Position numbers and translations under genes: made by a program. A DNA stretch of 64,000 nt from Neiella litorisoli (lineage in GTDB: Bacteria; Pseudomonadota; Gammaproteobacteria; Enterobacterales; Neiellaceae), in the NCBI RefSeq assembly GCF_014773395.1, contig NZ_JACXAF010000003.1, positions 1 through 64,000 on the forward strand, in the 5' to 3' direction. The notes beneath the pieces are model-generated. The model saw only the letters and a program-made list of their open reading frames with translations, did no database searches and was not told where the DNA came from. This document shows, one piece after another, positions 55,029 to 64,000 of the stretch (position 1 is its first letter; each line of letters begins with the position of its first letter).

Positions 55029-55808
55029 ATGACTGATTTGCAACAGATTGCTCGGCACGCCATCTCGATGATGGATTTAACCACCTTAAATGACGACGAC
55101 ACGGACGCCAAAGTCATTGCCCTTTGCCAACAAGCGCACAGTCCTGCCGGTAATACAGCGGCAGTGTGTATCTACAAGCAGTTCATTCCTGCGGCCAAAA
55201 AAGCGCTGCAACAACAAGGTTGCGACGATATCAAAATTGCTACCGTGACCAATTTTCCGCACGGCAATGATGATGTCGCTGCGGCCGTCGCCGAAACTAG
55301 AGAAGCCGTTGCGTTAGGGGCTGATGAAGTGGATGTGGTGTTCCCTTACCGTGCCTTGATTGACGGTAACGCGACGGTAGGGGCAGAGCTGGTGGCGCAA
55401 TGCAAGCAAGCTTGTGGTGACAAAGTGACCTTGAAGGTCATTGTTGAAACTGGCGAGCTGAAAACTGAAGCGTTGATTGCCAAAGCGAGCCAGATTGCAA
55501 TTGATTCCGGTGCTGACTTTATCAAAACATCAACCGGTAAGGTGCCGATCAACGCTACCTTGGAATCCTGCCGCATCATGCTTGAAGCGATCAAAGCCAG
55601 TGGCAAGCCAATCAAATTCAAGCCCGCAGGCGGGGTCCGAACCGTAGAAGATGCACAAGCATTTATCGGCTTAGCAAGCGATTTGATGGGGGACGATTGG
55701 GTTAATAAAGACAATTTCCGCTTTGGTGCTTCCAGCCTGTTAAACAACTTGTTGGATACACTGGGGCAGGGAGCAGAGCAACAAAACCGCGCGACAAGTG
55801 CCTACTAG
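55029..55808 (+). CDS. deoC: Deoxyribose-phosphate aldolase
   Basis: A 259-residue class I aldolase that splits deoxyribose 5-phosphate to acetaldehyde and glyceraldehyde 3-phosphate. The Schiff-base Lys is in 'DFIKTSTGK', the second catalytic Lys in 'IKFKPAGGV', and Asp in 'EVDVVFPY'. Start ATG 55029 has GAGAG upstream. deoB begins eight bases after its stop. No thymidine phosphorylase gene (deoA) lies between them, unlike in E. coli. Confidence 0.96.
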   Translation: MTDLQQIARHAISMMDLTTLNDDDTDAKVIALCQQAHSPAGNTAAVCIYKQFIPAAKKALQQQGCDDIKIATVTNFPHGNDDVAAAVAETREAVALGADEVDVVFPYRALIDGNATVGAELVAQCKQACGDKVTLKVIVETGELKTEALIAKASQIAIDSGADFIKTSTGKVPINATLESCRIMLEAIKASGKPIKFKPAGGVRTVEDAQAFIGLASDLMGDDWVNKDNFRFGASSLLNNLLDTLGQGAEQQNRATSAY

Positions 55809-55816
55809 GAGGCGAT

Positions 55817-57028
55817 ATGAAACGAGCAATCATATTAGTACTCGATTCCTTTGGCGTTGGCGCTACGCCAGATGCTGATAAGTTTGGTGATGCCGGTTCC
55901 GATACCTTTGGCCACATCGCTGAGCAATGCGCTAATGGAAGCTTGGGACGTGGCCCCATTCACTTGCCTAATCTTGCCGCAATGGGTCTCTATCACGCTC
56001 ATCGAGACAGCACCGGTGCGTTCGCTGTTGGTGTCGATAGCAGTATTGAACCGCTTAGCGCCTATGGTTATGCCAAAGAGCTGTCGTCAGGTAAAGATAC
56101 CCCAAGTGGTCACTGGGAAATGGCCGGAGTACCGGTGTTGTTTGACTGGGGTTACTTTCACGATAAAACCAATAGCTTTCCGCAAGACTTGATTGATGCC
56201 TTTGTTGAGCGTGCTGGCGTTGAAACCATTTTGGGCAATTGTCATAGCTCAGGTACGGTGATCTTAGATCAGCTGGGTGAGGAGCATATGCGCAGCGGTC
56301 AGCCGATTGTTTACACCTCTGCGGACAGTGTGTTTCAAATCGCTTGCCATGAACAAACCTTTGGCTTGCAACGCCTCTATGAGCTGTGCGAAATCGCTCG
56401 CGAATTATTGGACGACTACAACATCGGCCGCGTGATTGCCCGACCATTTGTTGGCGACAAAACCGGCGCCTTTGAGCGCACCGCCAACCGTCGCGATTAT
56501 TCGGTACTACCGCCAGCCCCAACGTTGCTAGACAAGCTCACTGAAGATGGTGGTGAAGTGGTGTCGGTAGGCAAAATTGCCGATATTTTTGCCCATCAAG
56601 GGATCACTAAGAAAGTCAAAGCATCAGGTATTGACGGCTTGTTTGATGCGACATTGGAGGCGCTGGCAAACGCTTCTGATCGGTCGTTGATCTTCAGCAA
56701 TTTCGTTGATTTTGATTCCAGCTACGGCCATCGTCGCGATGTCCGCGGCTATGCCGATGCCCTTGAGCAATTTGACCAACGTTTGCCAGAGCTGCTGACG
56801 CAATTGAGTGACGATGACGTGGTCATTATCACCGCTGATCATGGCTGTGATCCGACTTGGGCTGGCACCGACCATACCAGAGAGCATGTGCCAGTGTTAG
56901 TGCATGGCGGCAAGGTCAACGCAGGAGCGTTGGGCCAACGTCAATCTTTTGCTGATATTGGTCAGTCGCTCGCCGATTACTTTGGTTTGGCGCCAATGGC
57001 ATACGGTACTAGCTTTTTAAACAATTAA
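55817..57028 (+). CDS. deoB: Phosphopentomutase
   Basis: A 403-residue alkaline-phosphatase-superfamily enzyme that converts (deoxy)ribose 1-phosphate to 5-phosphate. Metal ligands lie in '[17 protein letters not shown]', '[17 protein letters not shown]' and the phospho-Thr region '[13 protein letters not shown]'. Start ATG 55817 follows AGGAGG. Length matches the proteobacterial family. Confidence 0.96.
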   Translation: MKRAIILVLDSFGVGATPDADKFGDAGSDTFGHIAEQCANGSLGRGPIHLPNLAAMGLYHAHRDSTGAFAVGVDSSIEPLSAYGYAKELSSGKDTPSGHWEMAGVPVLFDWGYFHDKTNSFPQDLIDAFVERAGVETILGNCHSSGTVILDQLGEEHMRSGQPIVYTSADSVFQIACHEQTFGLQRLYELCEIARELLDDYNIGRVIARPFVGDKTGAFERTANRRDYSVLPPAPTLLDKLTEDGGEVVSVGKIADIFAHQGITKKVKASGIDGLFDATLEALANASDRSLIFSNFVDFDSSYGHRRDVRGYADALEQFDQRLPELLTQLSDDDVVIITADHGCDPTWAGTDHTREHVPVLVHGGKVNAGALGQRQSFADIGQSLADYFGLAPMAYGTSFLNN

Positions 57029-57088
57029 CTTATTACCAATACCTGTCAGCCGAGTCGCGGCGGGATGAAAAGAATAGAGGAACAATCA

Positions 57089-57793
57089 ATGGCAACTCCA
57101 CACATTAATGCCAAGCCGGGTGATTTTGCAGAAACAGTGCTGTTTCCTGGCGATCCACTGCGAGCAAAATTCATTGCTGAAACATTTCTTGATGATGCTC
57201 GTTTGGTCACTGATGTTAGAAACATGTTTGGTTACACCGGCACTTACAAAGGTAAAGCTGTGTCGGTGATGGGCTCTGGTATGGGCATTCCGTCCTGTTC
57301 AATTTATGCCAAAGAGCTGATCACTGAATACGGCGTTAAAAATCTGATTCGGGTCGGCAGTGCCGGAGCTGTCAGCACCGATGTAAAAGTGCGTGATGTG
57401 GTGGTGGCGATGGGCGCTTGTACCGACTCTGGCGTCAATCGCACTCGTTTCAAGGGCAACGACTTTGCTGCGATTGCTGATTACGGCTTACTGAAAAATG
57501 TTGTTGATTCGGCAGCTAAACTGAATTTACCGGTCAAAGTGGGTAACTGCTTCTCGGCGGATTTGTTTTACACCCCAGATGTTGAGATGTTCGATGTCAT
57601 GGAGAAAATGGGCGTGTTGGCGGTTGAGATGGAAGCTGCCGGTCTTTACGGCGTTGCCGCTGAATTCGGGGCCAATGCTCTTGCCGTGCTGACGATTTCC
57701 GATCACATTCGCACTGGCGAAGCGACCACTTCCGATGAGCGTCAAACCAGCTTCCGCGACATGATGGAAATCACCCTTGAGTCGCTACGCTAG
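57089..57793 (+). CDS. deoD: Purine nucleoside phosphorylase DeoD-type
   Basis: A 234-residue hexameric-type enzyme that phosphorolyses purine (deoxy)nucleosides. '[15 protein letters not shown]', '[17 protein letters not shown]', '[12 protein letters not shown]' and 'TISDHI' (catalytic Asp) are present. ATG 57089 is chosen because AGAGGAA lies just upstream and the family starts 'MATPHI'; the in-frame start at 57065 is unlikely. It closes the deo unit, feeding ribose and deoxyribose phosphates to DeoB and DeoC. Confidence 0.96.
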   Translation: MATPHINAKPGDFAETVLFPGDPLRAKFIAETFLDDARLVTDVRNMFGYTGTYKGKAVSVMGSGMGIPSCSIYAKELITEYGVKNLIRVGSAGAVSTDVKVRDVVVAMGACTDSGVNRTRFKGNDFAAIADYGLLKNVVDSAAKLNLPVKVGNCFSADLFYTPDVEMFDVMEKMGVLAVEMEAAGLYGVAAEFGANALAVLTISDHIRTGEATTSDERQTSFRDMMEITLESLR

Positions 57794-58108
57794 GCGAATT
57801 CCTTGCCAAGTCGCTCCGGTATTGCGTGATCGTTTAAGCATCACAATGCCGGAGTGGCCAATGAGTGGTGGCTGTTGATGAGCCAAGGAATGCAGAGCGT
57901 GCCTTGAAACCCGCTGCCGTTGGCACAGACTCCATTGACGATGAGGTGCACCGGCTAAGGCGGTGTTATTCCTGATAAGTTGTGGTTCGAATCAAGTTTT
58001 TGACAAAAACCGAACTGGATAATTGAAACAGTGGTTCATAAAAGATAATCTCGCATTTTGTTATGCCAATAGCAGATCTGAGAAATCATATGGAGCGCCG
58101 TTCAAATC
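57794..58108. other. Intergenic region between deoD and the KDG locus
   Basis: No gene. A long imperfect hairpin (57814-57854, CTCCGG...CCGGAG with GTGAT/ATCAC) follows deoD without a T-run. The 3' part carries a KdgR-like operator at 58024-58038 and the promoter region of the esterase-kdgK-eda unit. Confidence 0.6.
58024..58038. promoter_or_regulatory. KdgR-like operator before the esterase-kdgK-eda unit
   Basis: TGAAAC-AGT-GGTTCA matches a TGAAAC-N3-GTTTCA type palindrome with one mismatch, about 70 bases before the esterase start. Related sites occur at 60781 and 61252. Confidence 0.5.
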
Positions 58109-59041
58109 ATGCTTAAGATACTGTTATTGCTCACCTTTGGGTTGATATCAAATCATCTGATGGCAGCAGACTACAGCGTAGAAGAGCTTGAGCTTTGGCA
58201 AGACCGGGAAGTGCCGTTCAACAAGCCCAATATTGAACTGGCTGAAACGCTTGATGAAGAAGGCAAGCGCTTCACTGAAATTTCCAAACCGACTATCTAT
58301 CTGTATCGAAATAGTCGCATTGAAACACCTGGGCCCGCTCTGCTTTATGTTCCCGGAGGAGGGTACGCTAGAGTCGCGGTGGGCAAGCGGCGAAGTGCCG
58401 AGTGGGCCGAGTTGTTTTTTGATATGGGCTTCGCTGCCGTAGCGGTGCTTAAGTACCGACTCCCCGATGGACGCATTGTTGATAACCCGCACCAAGTGCC
58501 GCTGATCGATGCACAGCAAGCCCTCGCGATGCTGCATCGCAATGCCACATCATGGCATATCGATCGCAATAAAATTGGCGTGAAAGGCGTCTCTGCTGGT
58601 GGTCACCTTGTTGCTAGTTTGAACAACTTCACTTCGGATATTGTGGCGCCAGACGTACAAGCCCATGAGCTAAAACAAGCCTTCTCTATTTTGAGAGTTC
58701 CCGTCATTACCTTCAAAGCACCATTGCGACATAGCGGCTCCTACCAGCGTTTGCTGGGCGGATTGTCCGAACCACAGCGTTTGATCGATTATTTTTCGAT
58801 GGAAAACCAGGTGTCAGCAACTACGCCGCCAACCTTCTTGGTGTATGCCACCGATGACCAATCGGTGTCTTATCAAAATAGTGAGATCTATGCTGCGGCG
58901 CTCAGTCGTCAACGCATCCCATATAAAGCGGTGGCGCTTCAACGTGGCGGCCATGGTTTTGGTTTGGATCGCAGTCTAGTGGACAAAGACTGGATTCCAG
59001 AAATGACCGACTGGGTGTTCGCTGTGCTAGCCGACCAATAG
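58109..59041 (+). CDS. Exported alpha/beta-hydrolase (carbohydrate esterase-like)
   Basis: A 310-residue protein with a signal peptide (1-19). The hydrolase fold has the oxyanion 'YVPGGGYARVAVGKRR', nucleophile Ser in 'GVSAGGHL', Asp in 'ATDDQSVS' and His in 'RGGHGFGL'. It resembles BD-FAE and xylanase-associated esterases that remove acyl groups from polysaccharides or oligosaccharides. It is the first gene before kdgK and eda, 31 bases apart from kdgK, so it is probably in one operon. Confidence 0.82.
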   Translation: MLKILLLLTFGLISNHLMAADYSVEELELWQDREVPFNKPNIELAETLDEEGKRFTEISKPTIYLYRNSRIETPGPALLYVPGGGYARVAVGKRRSAEWAELFFDMGFAAVAVLKYRLPDGRIVDNPHQVPLIDAQQALAMLHRNATSWHIDRNKIGVKGVSAGGHLVASLNNFTSDIVAPDVQAHELKQAFSILRVPVITFKAPLRHSGSYQRLLGGLSEPQRLIDYFSMENQVSATTPPTFLVYATDDQSVSYQNSEIYAAALSRQRIPYKAVALQRGGHGFGLDRSLVDKDWIPEMTDWVFAVLADQ

Positions 59042-59072
59042 TCATTATGTAGTCTCAATTTAATGGAATGAT

Positions 59073-60047
59073 ATGAAGAAAATATTTTTGTTGGGCGAAT
59101 CCATGGTCGAGTTGTCGCGCCGAGAGGATGGGGCATTCAATCAATCGTTTGCCGGTGATGTTTACAATACCGCTGTTTACCTGAAACGCGCATTTGACGA
59201 TGTCAGTGTCAGCTTTGTGACCGCGCTAGGTTGCGATGCGCTGAGTGCCGATATGCTAGCGGCATTTGAAAGCGAGCGGATTGACACCGATTTCGTCCAG
59301 CGCTCTAGTGACAAACTACCTGGGCTTTACACCATTTCGCTCGACGAGTCGGGTGAGCGGAGCTTTGCATATTGGCGTTCAGATTCTGCAGCCCGACAAG
59401 TGATGCAATATGTCAGTTCTGATCTGGTTGATTCGCTTTGTACGGGCGATATGTTCTTCTTTTCAGGTATTTCTCTGGCCGTCATTCAGCCAAATGATCG
59501 AGATGCATTTTGGCAACTGCTGCGTAAATTAAGGGATTCCGGGGTACAAATTGCCTTTGATCCAAACTATCGAGCCCGAATGTGGAGCAGCGGCGCTGAA
59601 GCAAAACAGCAATTTGAGTTGGCATTTGGTTTGGCTGATTTGGTGTTACCCGGAGTTGATGATTTTAATGAGCTTTACGGCATGAACAACGTGAGCGACA
59701 TTCGCAACTTCTGTCGCTCGTTTGCGATTGATGAACTGGTTCTGAAAAGTGGCTCTGGAAGTGTCTATTGTTTTACTGATAGCGACAGCTTGGAAGTGAA
59801 AATCACCCCCGTTGAGCATGTTGTTGATACGACTTCCGCAGGTGATTCATTCAACGGTGTGTATCTCGGAGCGCGATTGCAAGGGATCTCGATTGAGCAG
59901 TCGGTAAAACTAGCATCAGCTGCGGCGGCTGAGGTGATTCAGCACCGCGGAGCAATTATCCCCAAAGCGCGTTTTGTCAATCGTATTCACCCGCTCATAA
60001 AGCAAGCCGACCCATCACCTACATCGAACAAGACAACGATTGAATAG
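59073..60047 (+). CDS. kdgK: 2-dehydro-3-deoxygluconokinase (PfkB family)
   Basis: A 324-residue PfkB-family sugar kinase. The C-terminal signature 'DTTSAGDSFNGVYLGARL' contains the catalytic Asp; N-terminal 'GESMVELSR' and 'FAGDVYNTAVYLKR' match KdgK. It phosphorylates 2-keto-3-deoxygluconate from uronate, alginate or agar-derived 3,6-anhydrogalactose pathways. It lies directly before the KDPG aldolase gene (15-base gap), which supports this substrate. Confidence 0.9.
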   Translation: MKKIFLLGESMVELSRREDGAFNQSFAGDVYNTAVYLKRAFDDVSVSFVTALGCDALSADMLAAFESERIDTDFVQRSSDKLPGLYTISLDESGERSFAYWRSDSAARQVMQYVSSDLVDSLCTGDMFFFSGISLAVIQPNDRDAFWQLLRKLRDSGVQIAFDPNYRARMWSSGAEAKQQFELAFGLADLVLPGVDDFNELYGMNNVSDIRNFCRSFAIDELVLKSGSGSVYCFTDSDSLEVKITPVEHVVDTTSAGDSFNGVYLGARLQGISIEQSVKLASAAAAEVIQHRGAIIPKARFVNRIHPLIKQADPSPTSNKTTIE

Positions 60048-60062
60048 AGGAACCGTAATTAC

Positions 60063-60680
60063 ATGAAACAGTTTTCTGAGCTGATGGCAGGGCAAACACT
60101 ATTGCCAATTATTCAAGCGGATACAGTGAATGAAGGAGTGGCAATAGCAGGAGCAATGGCGAAAGCTGGCTTGCATGTTGTGGAAGTGGTGTTGCGATCA
60201 GACGCTTCGCTAGAAGCCTTAACAGCAATTAAAAACGCGCACCCAAGCCTAACCGTGGGGGCGGGCACCGTATTGGATGCTGAGATTTTATCGCAAGCGG
60301 TTGGCGCAGGGGCTGATTACATTGTGACGCCTTGTGTGACGCCGGCTTTACTCGAGGCGTTAAAAGAATGTGGGGTGCCAGCCATTCCTGGGGTATCTAA
60401 TTGCGCTGATATTGCCTTGGCCCGAGATGCAGGCTTTCATGAAGTGAAGCTATTTCCTGCCGCTCTCGCTGGAGGGACGGCATTTTTGCGAGCCGTCGCT
60501 AGCGTGTTCCGTGATGTTAAGTTTTGTCCGACTGGCGGCATAAACCAGGACAACAAAGACGAATTTCTATCGCTGGCAAATGTGGTAGCTGTTGGTGGTA
60601 CCTGGGTTGTTCAGAAAAACTGGGTTCAAAATCAAGATTGGGATGCCATTACAAACGCATGCCAGCTTGCTAATAAATAG
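60063..60680 (+). CDS. eda: 2-dehydro-3-deoxy-phosphogluconate aldolase (KDPG aldolase)
   Basis: A 205-residue class I aldolase that cleaves KDPG to pyruvate and glyceraldehyde 3-phosphate. The Schiff-base Lys is in 'HEVKLFPA', with the conserved 'VEVVLRSDAS', 'VGAGTVLDAE' and 'PGVSNCADI'. A role on the galacto-epimer (KDPGal) cannot be excluded from sequence. Start ATG 60063 has GAGGAA upstream. It ends the esterase-kdgK-eda unit. Confidence 0.92.
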   Translation: MKQFSELMAGQTLLPIIQADTVNEGVAIAGAMAKAGLHVVEVVLRSDASLEALTAIKNAHPSLTVGAGTVLDAEILSQAVGAGADYIVTPCVTPALLEALKECGVPAIPGVSNCADIALARDAGFHEVKLFPAALAGGTAFLRAVASVFRDVKFCPTGGINQDNKDEFLSLANVVAVGGTWVVQKNWVQNQDWDAITNACQLANK

Positions 60681-60698
60681 CTGGTGTTAACGAAATGA

Positions 60699-60714
60699 TG
60701 TGACGAAAATCACG
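60699..60714 (+). promoter_or_regulatory. Candidate CRP box after eda
   Basis: TGTGA-CGAAAA-TCACG fits TGTGA-N6-TCACA with one mismatch. Confidence 0.45.
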
Positions 60715-60780
60715 CTTAAAAAATGGAGTGTAAAGTTTTCGTCACGTTATTTCTTTGTTATATTTAATTTTAAATATAAA

Positions 60781-60800
60781 AATAAAACATCGTTTCAAAA
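60781..60800. promoter_or_regulatory. KdgR-like operator upstream of the candidate sRNA
   Basis: Its reverse complement contains TGAAACGATGTTTTA, close to the palindrome at 61252. It lies immediately before the TTGTTA element at 60805. Confidence 0.5.
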
Positions 60801-60840
60801 AGTTTTGTTATTTATATTTTTGCAGTGTTAGTATCAATTT

Positions 60841-60987
60841 GTGGGTATTGCTGTGCCTTTGTGTGATTTGGGTATAGCAACACTATTCAGTCCCAATTTT
60901 TGCTGAGTTGCTTGGTGGCGATGCTCAGCAAATCCTCCCCCTTGCGGACTTGGCAGCGCAATCAGTTTGCGCTGCCTTTTCTTTTTT
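60841..60987 (+). ncRNA. Candidate small RNA between eda and the TonB receptor
   Basis: TTGTTA (60805-60810), an 18-base spacer and TAGTAT (60829-60834) suggest a start near 60841. The segment can fold TTGCT/AGCAA and TGCTGAG/CTCAGCA hairpins (60901-60930), then has a single-stranded C-rich CCTCCCCCTTG stretch complementary to Shine-Dalgarno sequence. It ends in a 10-bp GGCAGCGCAA/TTGCGCTGCC terminator with a long T-run. This is the layout of a trans-acting sRNA. It could instead be the trailer of eda. Confidence 0.45.
60952..60987 (+). terminator. Strong intrinsic terminator after eda
   Basis: A 10-bp stem with a TCAGT loop followed by TTTTCTTTTTT, 271 bases after the eda stop. Confidence 0.92.
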
Positions 60988-61251
60988 AGTCGTGTCAATA
61001 GCAAACAAATTATCAATGTGCTTGTCATTAGTTTATTGATTTGTATCATTTTTATTTTGTTTTTCTGTTGGTGGGAACCTGTCGGTTTTATCAACTTAGA
61101 GGCGACCAATCTTGTGTGTCACCGGCGCTTTTGTTCGCCAATCTGATGAGCGAGCTGGCCAGAATTTGTTGTTGAATGTTGCTGCAATCAAGCGCGATTA
61201 GATTAAAGTAAATCGCTATATCTGCAAAAATTGTGATCTCTAAAAATAAAA

Positions 61252-61268
61252 ACGAAACAATGTTTCAC
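61252..61268. promoter_or_regulatory. KdgR-like operator before the terminal TonB receptor
   Basis: GAAACA-A-TGTTTC (61254-61266) is a perfect palindrome within CGAAACAATGTTTCA, about 150 bases before the receptor start. Confidence 0.55.
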
Positions 61269-61414
61269 AAAATAGGTTTTAGATCACAACTGTTGAGTTG
61301 TTAGCTTTTTGTTGATGTTTTGTTTTGCTACTTTCAAATGCGAATTTTAGTAAGGCTATGGGAATTTCCGTGGTGGGATAAACCATAAAAATTCTAATTC
61401 AAGGAGTTCAAATT

Positions 61415-64000
61415 TTGGCCACTCAACAAACACATTTATTACCCAGCTTTAAAAAAACACTACTCAGCACCATGATTGGCCTAGCCAGCATCGGTGCGTA
61501 CGCAGCTGATAACGAACCAGAAATCACCGAAGAAACAGAAGTCATCTCGATTTCTGGAATGAGGGCTTCATCGCTTAGCTCAATCAATACCAAGCGCTCT
61601 GAGGCAAACCTAGTTGATGCCGTGTCGTTAAAGGACATTGGTGCGCTGCCAGATAACTCAATTGCGGAAACACTTGAGCGGATCACTGGTGTGACTGCTG
61701 ATCGCTTTAAAGGCGGTGCTAGCGAAATCTCAATTCGTGGTTTGGGACCTTTTCTTGGTATGTCCACCATCAACGGACGCGCTATCTCATCAGGTAGTGG
61801 TAACCGTAGCGTTGCGTTTAGCCAGTTCCCTTCTGAATTGGTAAATGGCGTCAAGGTTTACAAATCTCAGTCCGCTGAATTACTCGAAGGTGGCGTATCA
61901 GGTACGGTCGAATTGGGCACGATTCGTCCGATTGATTACGGTAAAGAGCGTCTTCAGGCGGAAGCGAAAGCGAGCTACGCAGATTATCAAGCAAAGCAAA
62001 AAGGCGACGATGGCTTTGGTCATCGTCTTTCGTTCAGCTACGTCAATAGTTTTGAGATTGCCGGCGACCAACAGTTTGGTTTTGCCGTGGGCTATGCCGG
62101 AGGTAAAAGTCCACGTCCGGAAGATACCTTTGTTGGTAGCTCAACGTTGCGTCCTTGTAATTCTGACTACGCCGTTGATGGCGGCAGTAACTGTAGCTTT
62201 AAAGACAGTAATGAAGCGGCCAATGGCGGTGCTCCTGAAAATGGCGACTACTACTTCATTTCCAACATGCAAAGCTATCGGCAGATGGAGTCGGTTGAAG
62301 ATCTTGATGCTGTTATTGGTGCCATTCAGTGGCAGCCCAATAGCGACGTAGATGTCAATGTCGATGCCCAATGGTCAAAGCGTTTTTACTATGAAGATCG
62401 CCATGATCTGAGCTTTGATGATGGCCGCAGAAAAATTCACGACTGGACTGTCGATAAGAACAACGTGCTGCAAAGCTACAGCGGCGAAACTCGTATCGGC
62501 AATACCAATGAATATCGTGAGCGAGACGAAAAATACAAAGGCTTTGGTGTCAACGTAAACTGGCAAGTGACCGATGATCTGAGCTTGATTGCCGATGCCG
62601 CCTATTCGGGAACGGAGCGCTATCAGGACCGAACTTACGTTCGTTTCCGCAGCAAGCGCAAATACTTTGACTGGGAAAAAGGCACTAACGGCGACTTCCC
62701 TAATATCACCGTCCTCGATGGTTTTGGGGGCGCGCCACTTGAATCATTTTCTGAAGATATCAAATCGCTGTCTTTCTACAACGATGACAGCGAAGCGAGG
62801 AAGTACCGGTTAGACGTTGAAGATGAAATCAAGAGCTTCAAGCTCGATGCAAACTATTTCCTTGATGGAGCCATCTTCAAAACAATCCGCTCGGGCATTG
62901 CTTACTCAACGCGCGACCATCAAAACTACCAAGAAGCTCGCGTTTCAGCCAAGCCCGCTGACAAAGCTCAGGCGCTGGTTGATACCGAAGAGCAGTGCTC
63001 CATTTCTTGGCCGCAAAAAGACTACGGCGATGACTCCAAAGCACCGTTCACTGAATGGGCAGCCATTAATACTCGCTGTGGCTACAACATCGTTATCGGT
63101 GATCAAGAGTTGATGCCTGATGCCAAATCGCCATCCGATGGCGATGTGGATCTGACTGAAGACATTACTGCTTTCTATTTGATGTCTGACTTTGAGACTG
63201 ATCTTGGTGACTACTACCTCACTGGTAATGTGGGCGCCCGTTATGTGAAAACTGACATCACTTCAACAGGTGTGTCGCAAGCTTACACCTCAGAAGTGAA
63301 CGACGAAGGCTTTTATATCTTGACGCCGGTAGACGGCTTTGAGCGACAGCGCTATGACAACGACTTCAGCAACCTGCTGCCAAGTTTGAATATGACCTTG
63401 GAAGTTCACGAAGATGTGGCATTGCGGTTTGCCGCTTACAAGGCGGTTTCTCGTCCAGATATGTGGTTCTACGGTGCTGGACGCGATGTCAACATCGACG
63501 CTTCTGATGAGGGCTACGAGTCTGTTGAAGATGCACTTGATGATGTCACTTCAAAAGGTAACCCAAATCTTGAGTTGCTGGAATCGGACAACGCTGAATT
63601 CGGTGTGAACTGGTACTTTGGCGATGAAAGTATGTTGTCCGTTGCCTTGTACAAGAAGTGGTTTGAAGCACGAATTGGCGCCTCAACGGTGATGGATACG
63701 GTCACGGTAGACGGCCAAGATTACGACGCTGAAATTAAGAACACGCCGACCATCTTTAGCGATGAATCGGATATCAAAGGCTTTGAAGTGTCCTTAGTGC
63801 ACCAATTCGTTGAATTACCTGCGCCGTTTGATGGGCTTGGTTTCTCTGGTAGTTATAACTACGCAGATTCAGACTATGAAACGCCTGAAGCTGGTTCAAG
63901 CATTCCAGAAGAAGTCCAAGCTCAAGTGAAACCGGGCAACTTGCCGGGCTTGTCTGAGCATGTTGCGAACGCTCAATTGTACTGGGAAGGTGAATCGGTT
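61415..64000 (+). CDS. TonB-dependent receptor, cut by window end
   Basis: The first 862 residues of an outer-membrane receptor; the frame is open to the end of the window. The start is TTG 61415, eight bases after AAGGAG; no ATG precedes the signal peptide (about 1-31, ending 'GLASIGAYAAD'). 'VISISGMRASSLSSINTKRS', 'IAETLERITGV' and 'ISIRGLGPFLG' mark the plug; long barrel loops follow. It belongs to the large receptor type used for oligosaccharides. A KdgR-like box upstream ties it to kdgK-eda, suggesting an uptake role for uronate or anhydrosugar-containing oligosaccharides. Confidence 0.92.
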   Translation, partial: MATQQTHLLPSFKKTLLSTMIGLASIGAYAADNEPEITEETEVISISGMRASSLSSINTKRSEANLVDAVSLKDIGALPDNSIAETLERITGVTADRFKGGASEISIRGLGPFLGMSTINGRAISSGSGNRSVAFSQFPSELVNGVKVYKSQSAELLEGGVSGTVELGTIRPIDYGKERLQAEAKASYADYQAKQKGDDGFGHRLSFSYVNSFEIAGDQQFGFAVGYAGGKSPRPEDTFVGSSTLRPCNSDYAVDGGSNCSFKDSNEAANGGAPENGDYYFISNMQSYRQMESVEDLDAVIGAIQWQPNSDVDVNVDAQWSKRFYYEDRHDLSFDDGRRKIHDWTVDKNNVLQSYSGETRIGNTNEYRERDEKYKGFGVNVNWQVTDDLSLIADAAYSGTERYQDRTYVRFRSKRKYFDWEKGTNGDFPNITVLDGFGGAPLESFSEDIKSLSFYNDDSEARKYRLDVEDEIKSFKLDANYFLDGAIFKTIRSGIAYSTRDHQNYQEARVSAKPADKAQALVDTEEQCSISWPQKDYGDDSKAPFTEWAAINTRCGYNIVIGDQELMPDAKSPSDGDVDLTEDITAFYLMSDFETDLGDYYLTGNVGARYVKTDITSTGVSQAYTSEVNDEGFYILTPVDGFERQRYDNDFSNLLPSLNMTLEVHEDVALRFAAYKAVSRPDMWFYGAGRDVNIDASDEGYESVEDALDDVTSKGNPNLELLESDNAEFGVNWYFGDESMLSVALYKKWFEARIGASTVMDTVTVDGQDYDAEIKNTPTIFSDESDIKGFEVSLVHQFVELPAPFDGLGFSGSYNYADSDYETPEAGSSIPEEVQAQVKPGNLPGLSEHVANAQLYWEGESV

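Larger units (their letters stand above)
60681..61414. other. Regulatory intergenic region with candidate sRNA
   Basis: About 730 AT-rich bases, no protein gene. In order it holds a CRP-like box (60699), a KdgR-like box (60781), a promoter-like pair (60805-60834), a structured segment ending in a strong terminator (60987), and a second KdgR-like palindrome (61252) about 150 bases before the TonB receptor start. Confidence 0.7.

Noticed and set aside
61845-63608. Short frames inside the terminal TonB receptor gene
   Set aside because: They are shadows in other frames; the true frame runs from TTG 61415 unbroken to the end of the window.
1-64000. Insertion sequence, prophage or integrative element
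   Set aside because: No transposase, integrase, phage structural gene or clear attachment site was found, despite the repeats and tRNA genes.

Overview
The window reads as chromosomal DNA of a marine gammaproteobacterium, most like Alteromonadales. The evidence is housekeeping synteny of that class (cmoA-cmoB, fmdB-aspS-nudB-yebC-ruvC, ruvA-ruvB, ybgC-tolQRAB-pal-cpoB-tRNA-Lys-nadA), several large TonB-dependent receptors, an agar-type polysaccharide locus, nucleoside and 2-keto-3-deoxygluconate catabolism, and nitrogenase cofactor genes. No transposase, integrase, phage gene or CRISPR array was seen.

Layout. 1-1117: non-coding palindrome-rich repeats. 1118-7589: small membrane protein, AEC transporter, sugar acetyltransferase, an MFS/NTP-exchanger-like transporter coupled to a secreted metallophosphatase fused to a kinase-like domain, and an alpha/beta-hydrolase without its nucleophile. 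7676-12034: nifE-nifN-nifX-fdxB and an rseC-like gene behind a candidate NifA/sigma54 promoter; nifHDK is not in the window. 12043-14973: a phosphotransferase, cmoB and cmoA. 14974-16249: a second repeat block, partly an inverted copy of the first. 16250-23931: fmdB, aspS, nudB, yebC, ruvC, then hcp on the opposite strand, then ruvAB with a LexA box. 24427-29517: the Tol-Pal operon. 29742-30047: three tRNA-Lys genes. 30150-31705: a Moco-riboswitch-like leader with moaA and napF. 31822-32856: nadA. 32914-33479: a tRNA-Ser(GGA) gene preceded by three 127-bp tandem repeats, each carrying the 5' part of that tRNA.

33962-45121 is a polysaccharide locus: GH86-like agarase, DUF5060 protein, atypical response regulator, large surface lipoprotein and a 1244-residue TonB receptor. 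A shared TTGTTAACAA palindrome lies upstream of three of its transcription units. 45406-50752 holds a TonB receptor, an NCS1 permease and a DUF917 protein with a divergent Lrp regulator. 51101-57793 holds a TonB receptor (CRP-like box upstream), a NupC-type transporter and deoC-deoB-deoD, a probable nucleoside route from outer membrane to central metabolism. 58109-64000 holds an esterase, a KDG kinase, a KDPG aldolase, a candidate small RNA, and a TonB receptor cut by the window end, tied together by three KdgR-like operators.

The most unusual items are the tRNA-Ser repeat array, the candidate sRNA after eda, the phosphatase-kinase fusion, the shared palindrome with the atypical regulator, and the hairpin repeats whose stems change in compensating ways. 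All assignments rest on reading the sequence; no database search was run.
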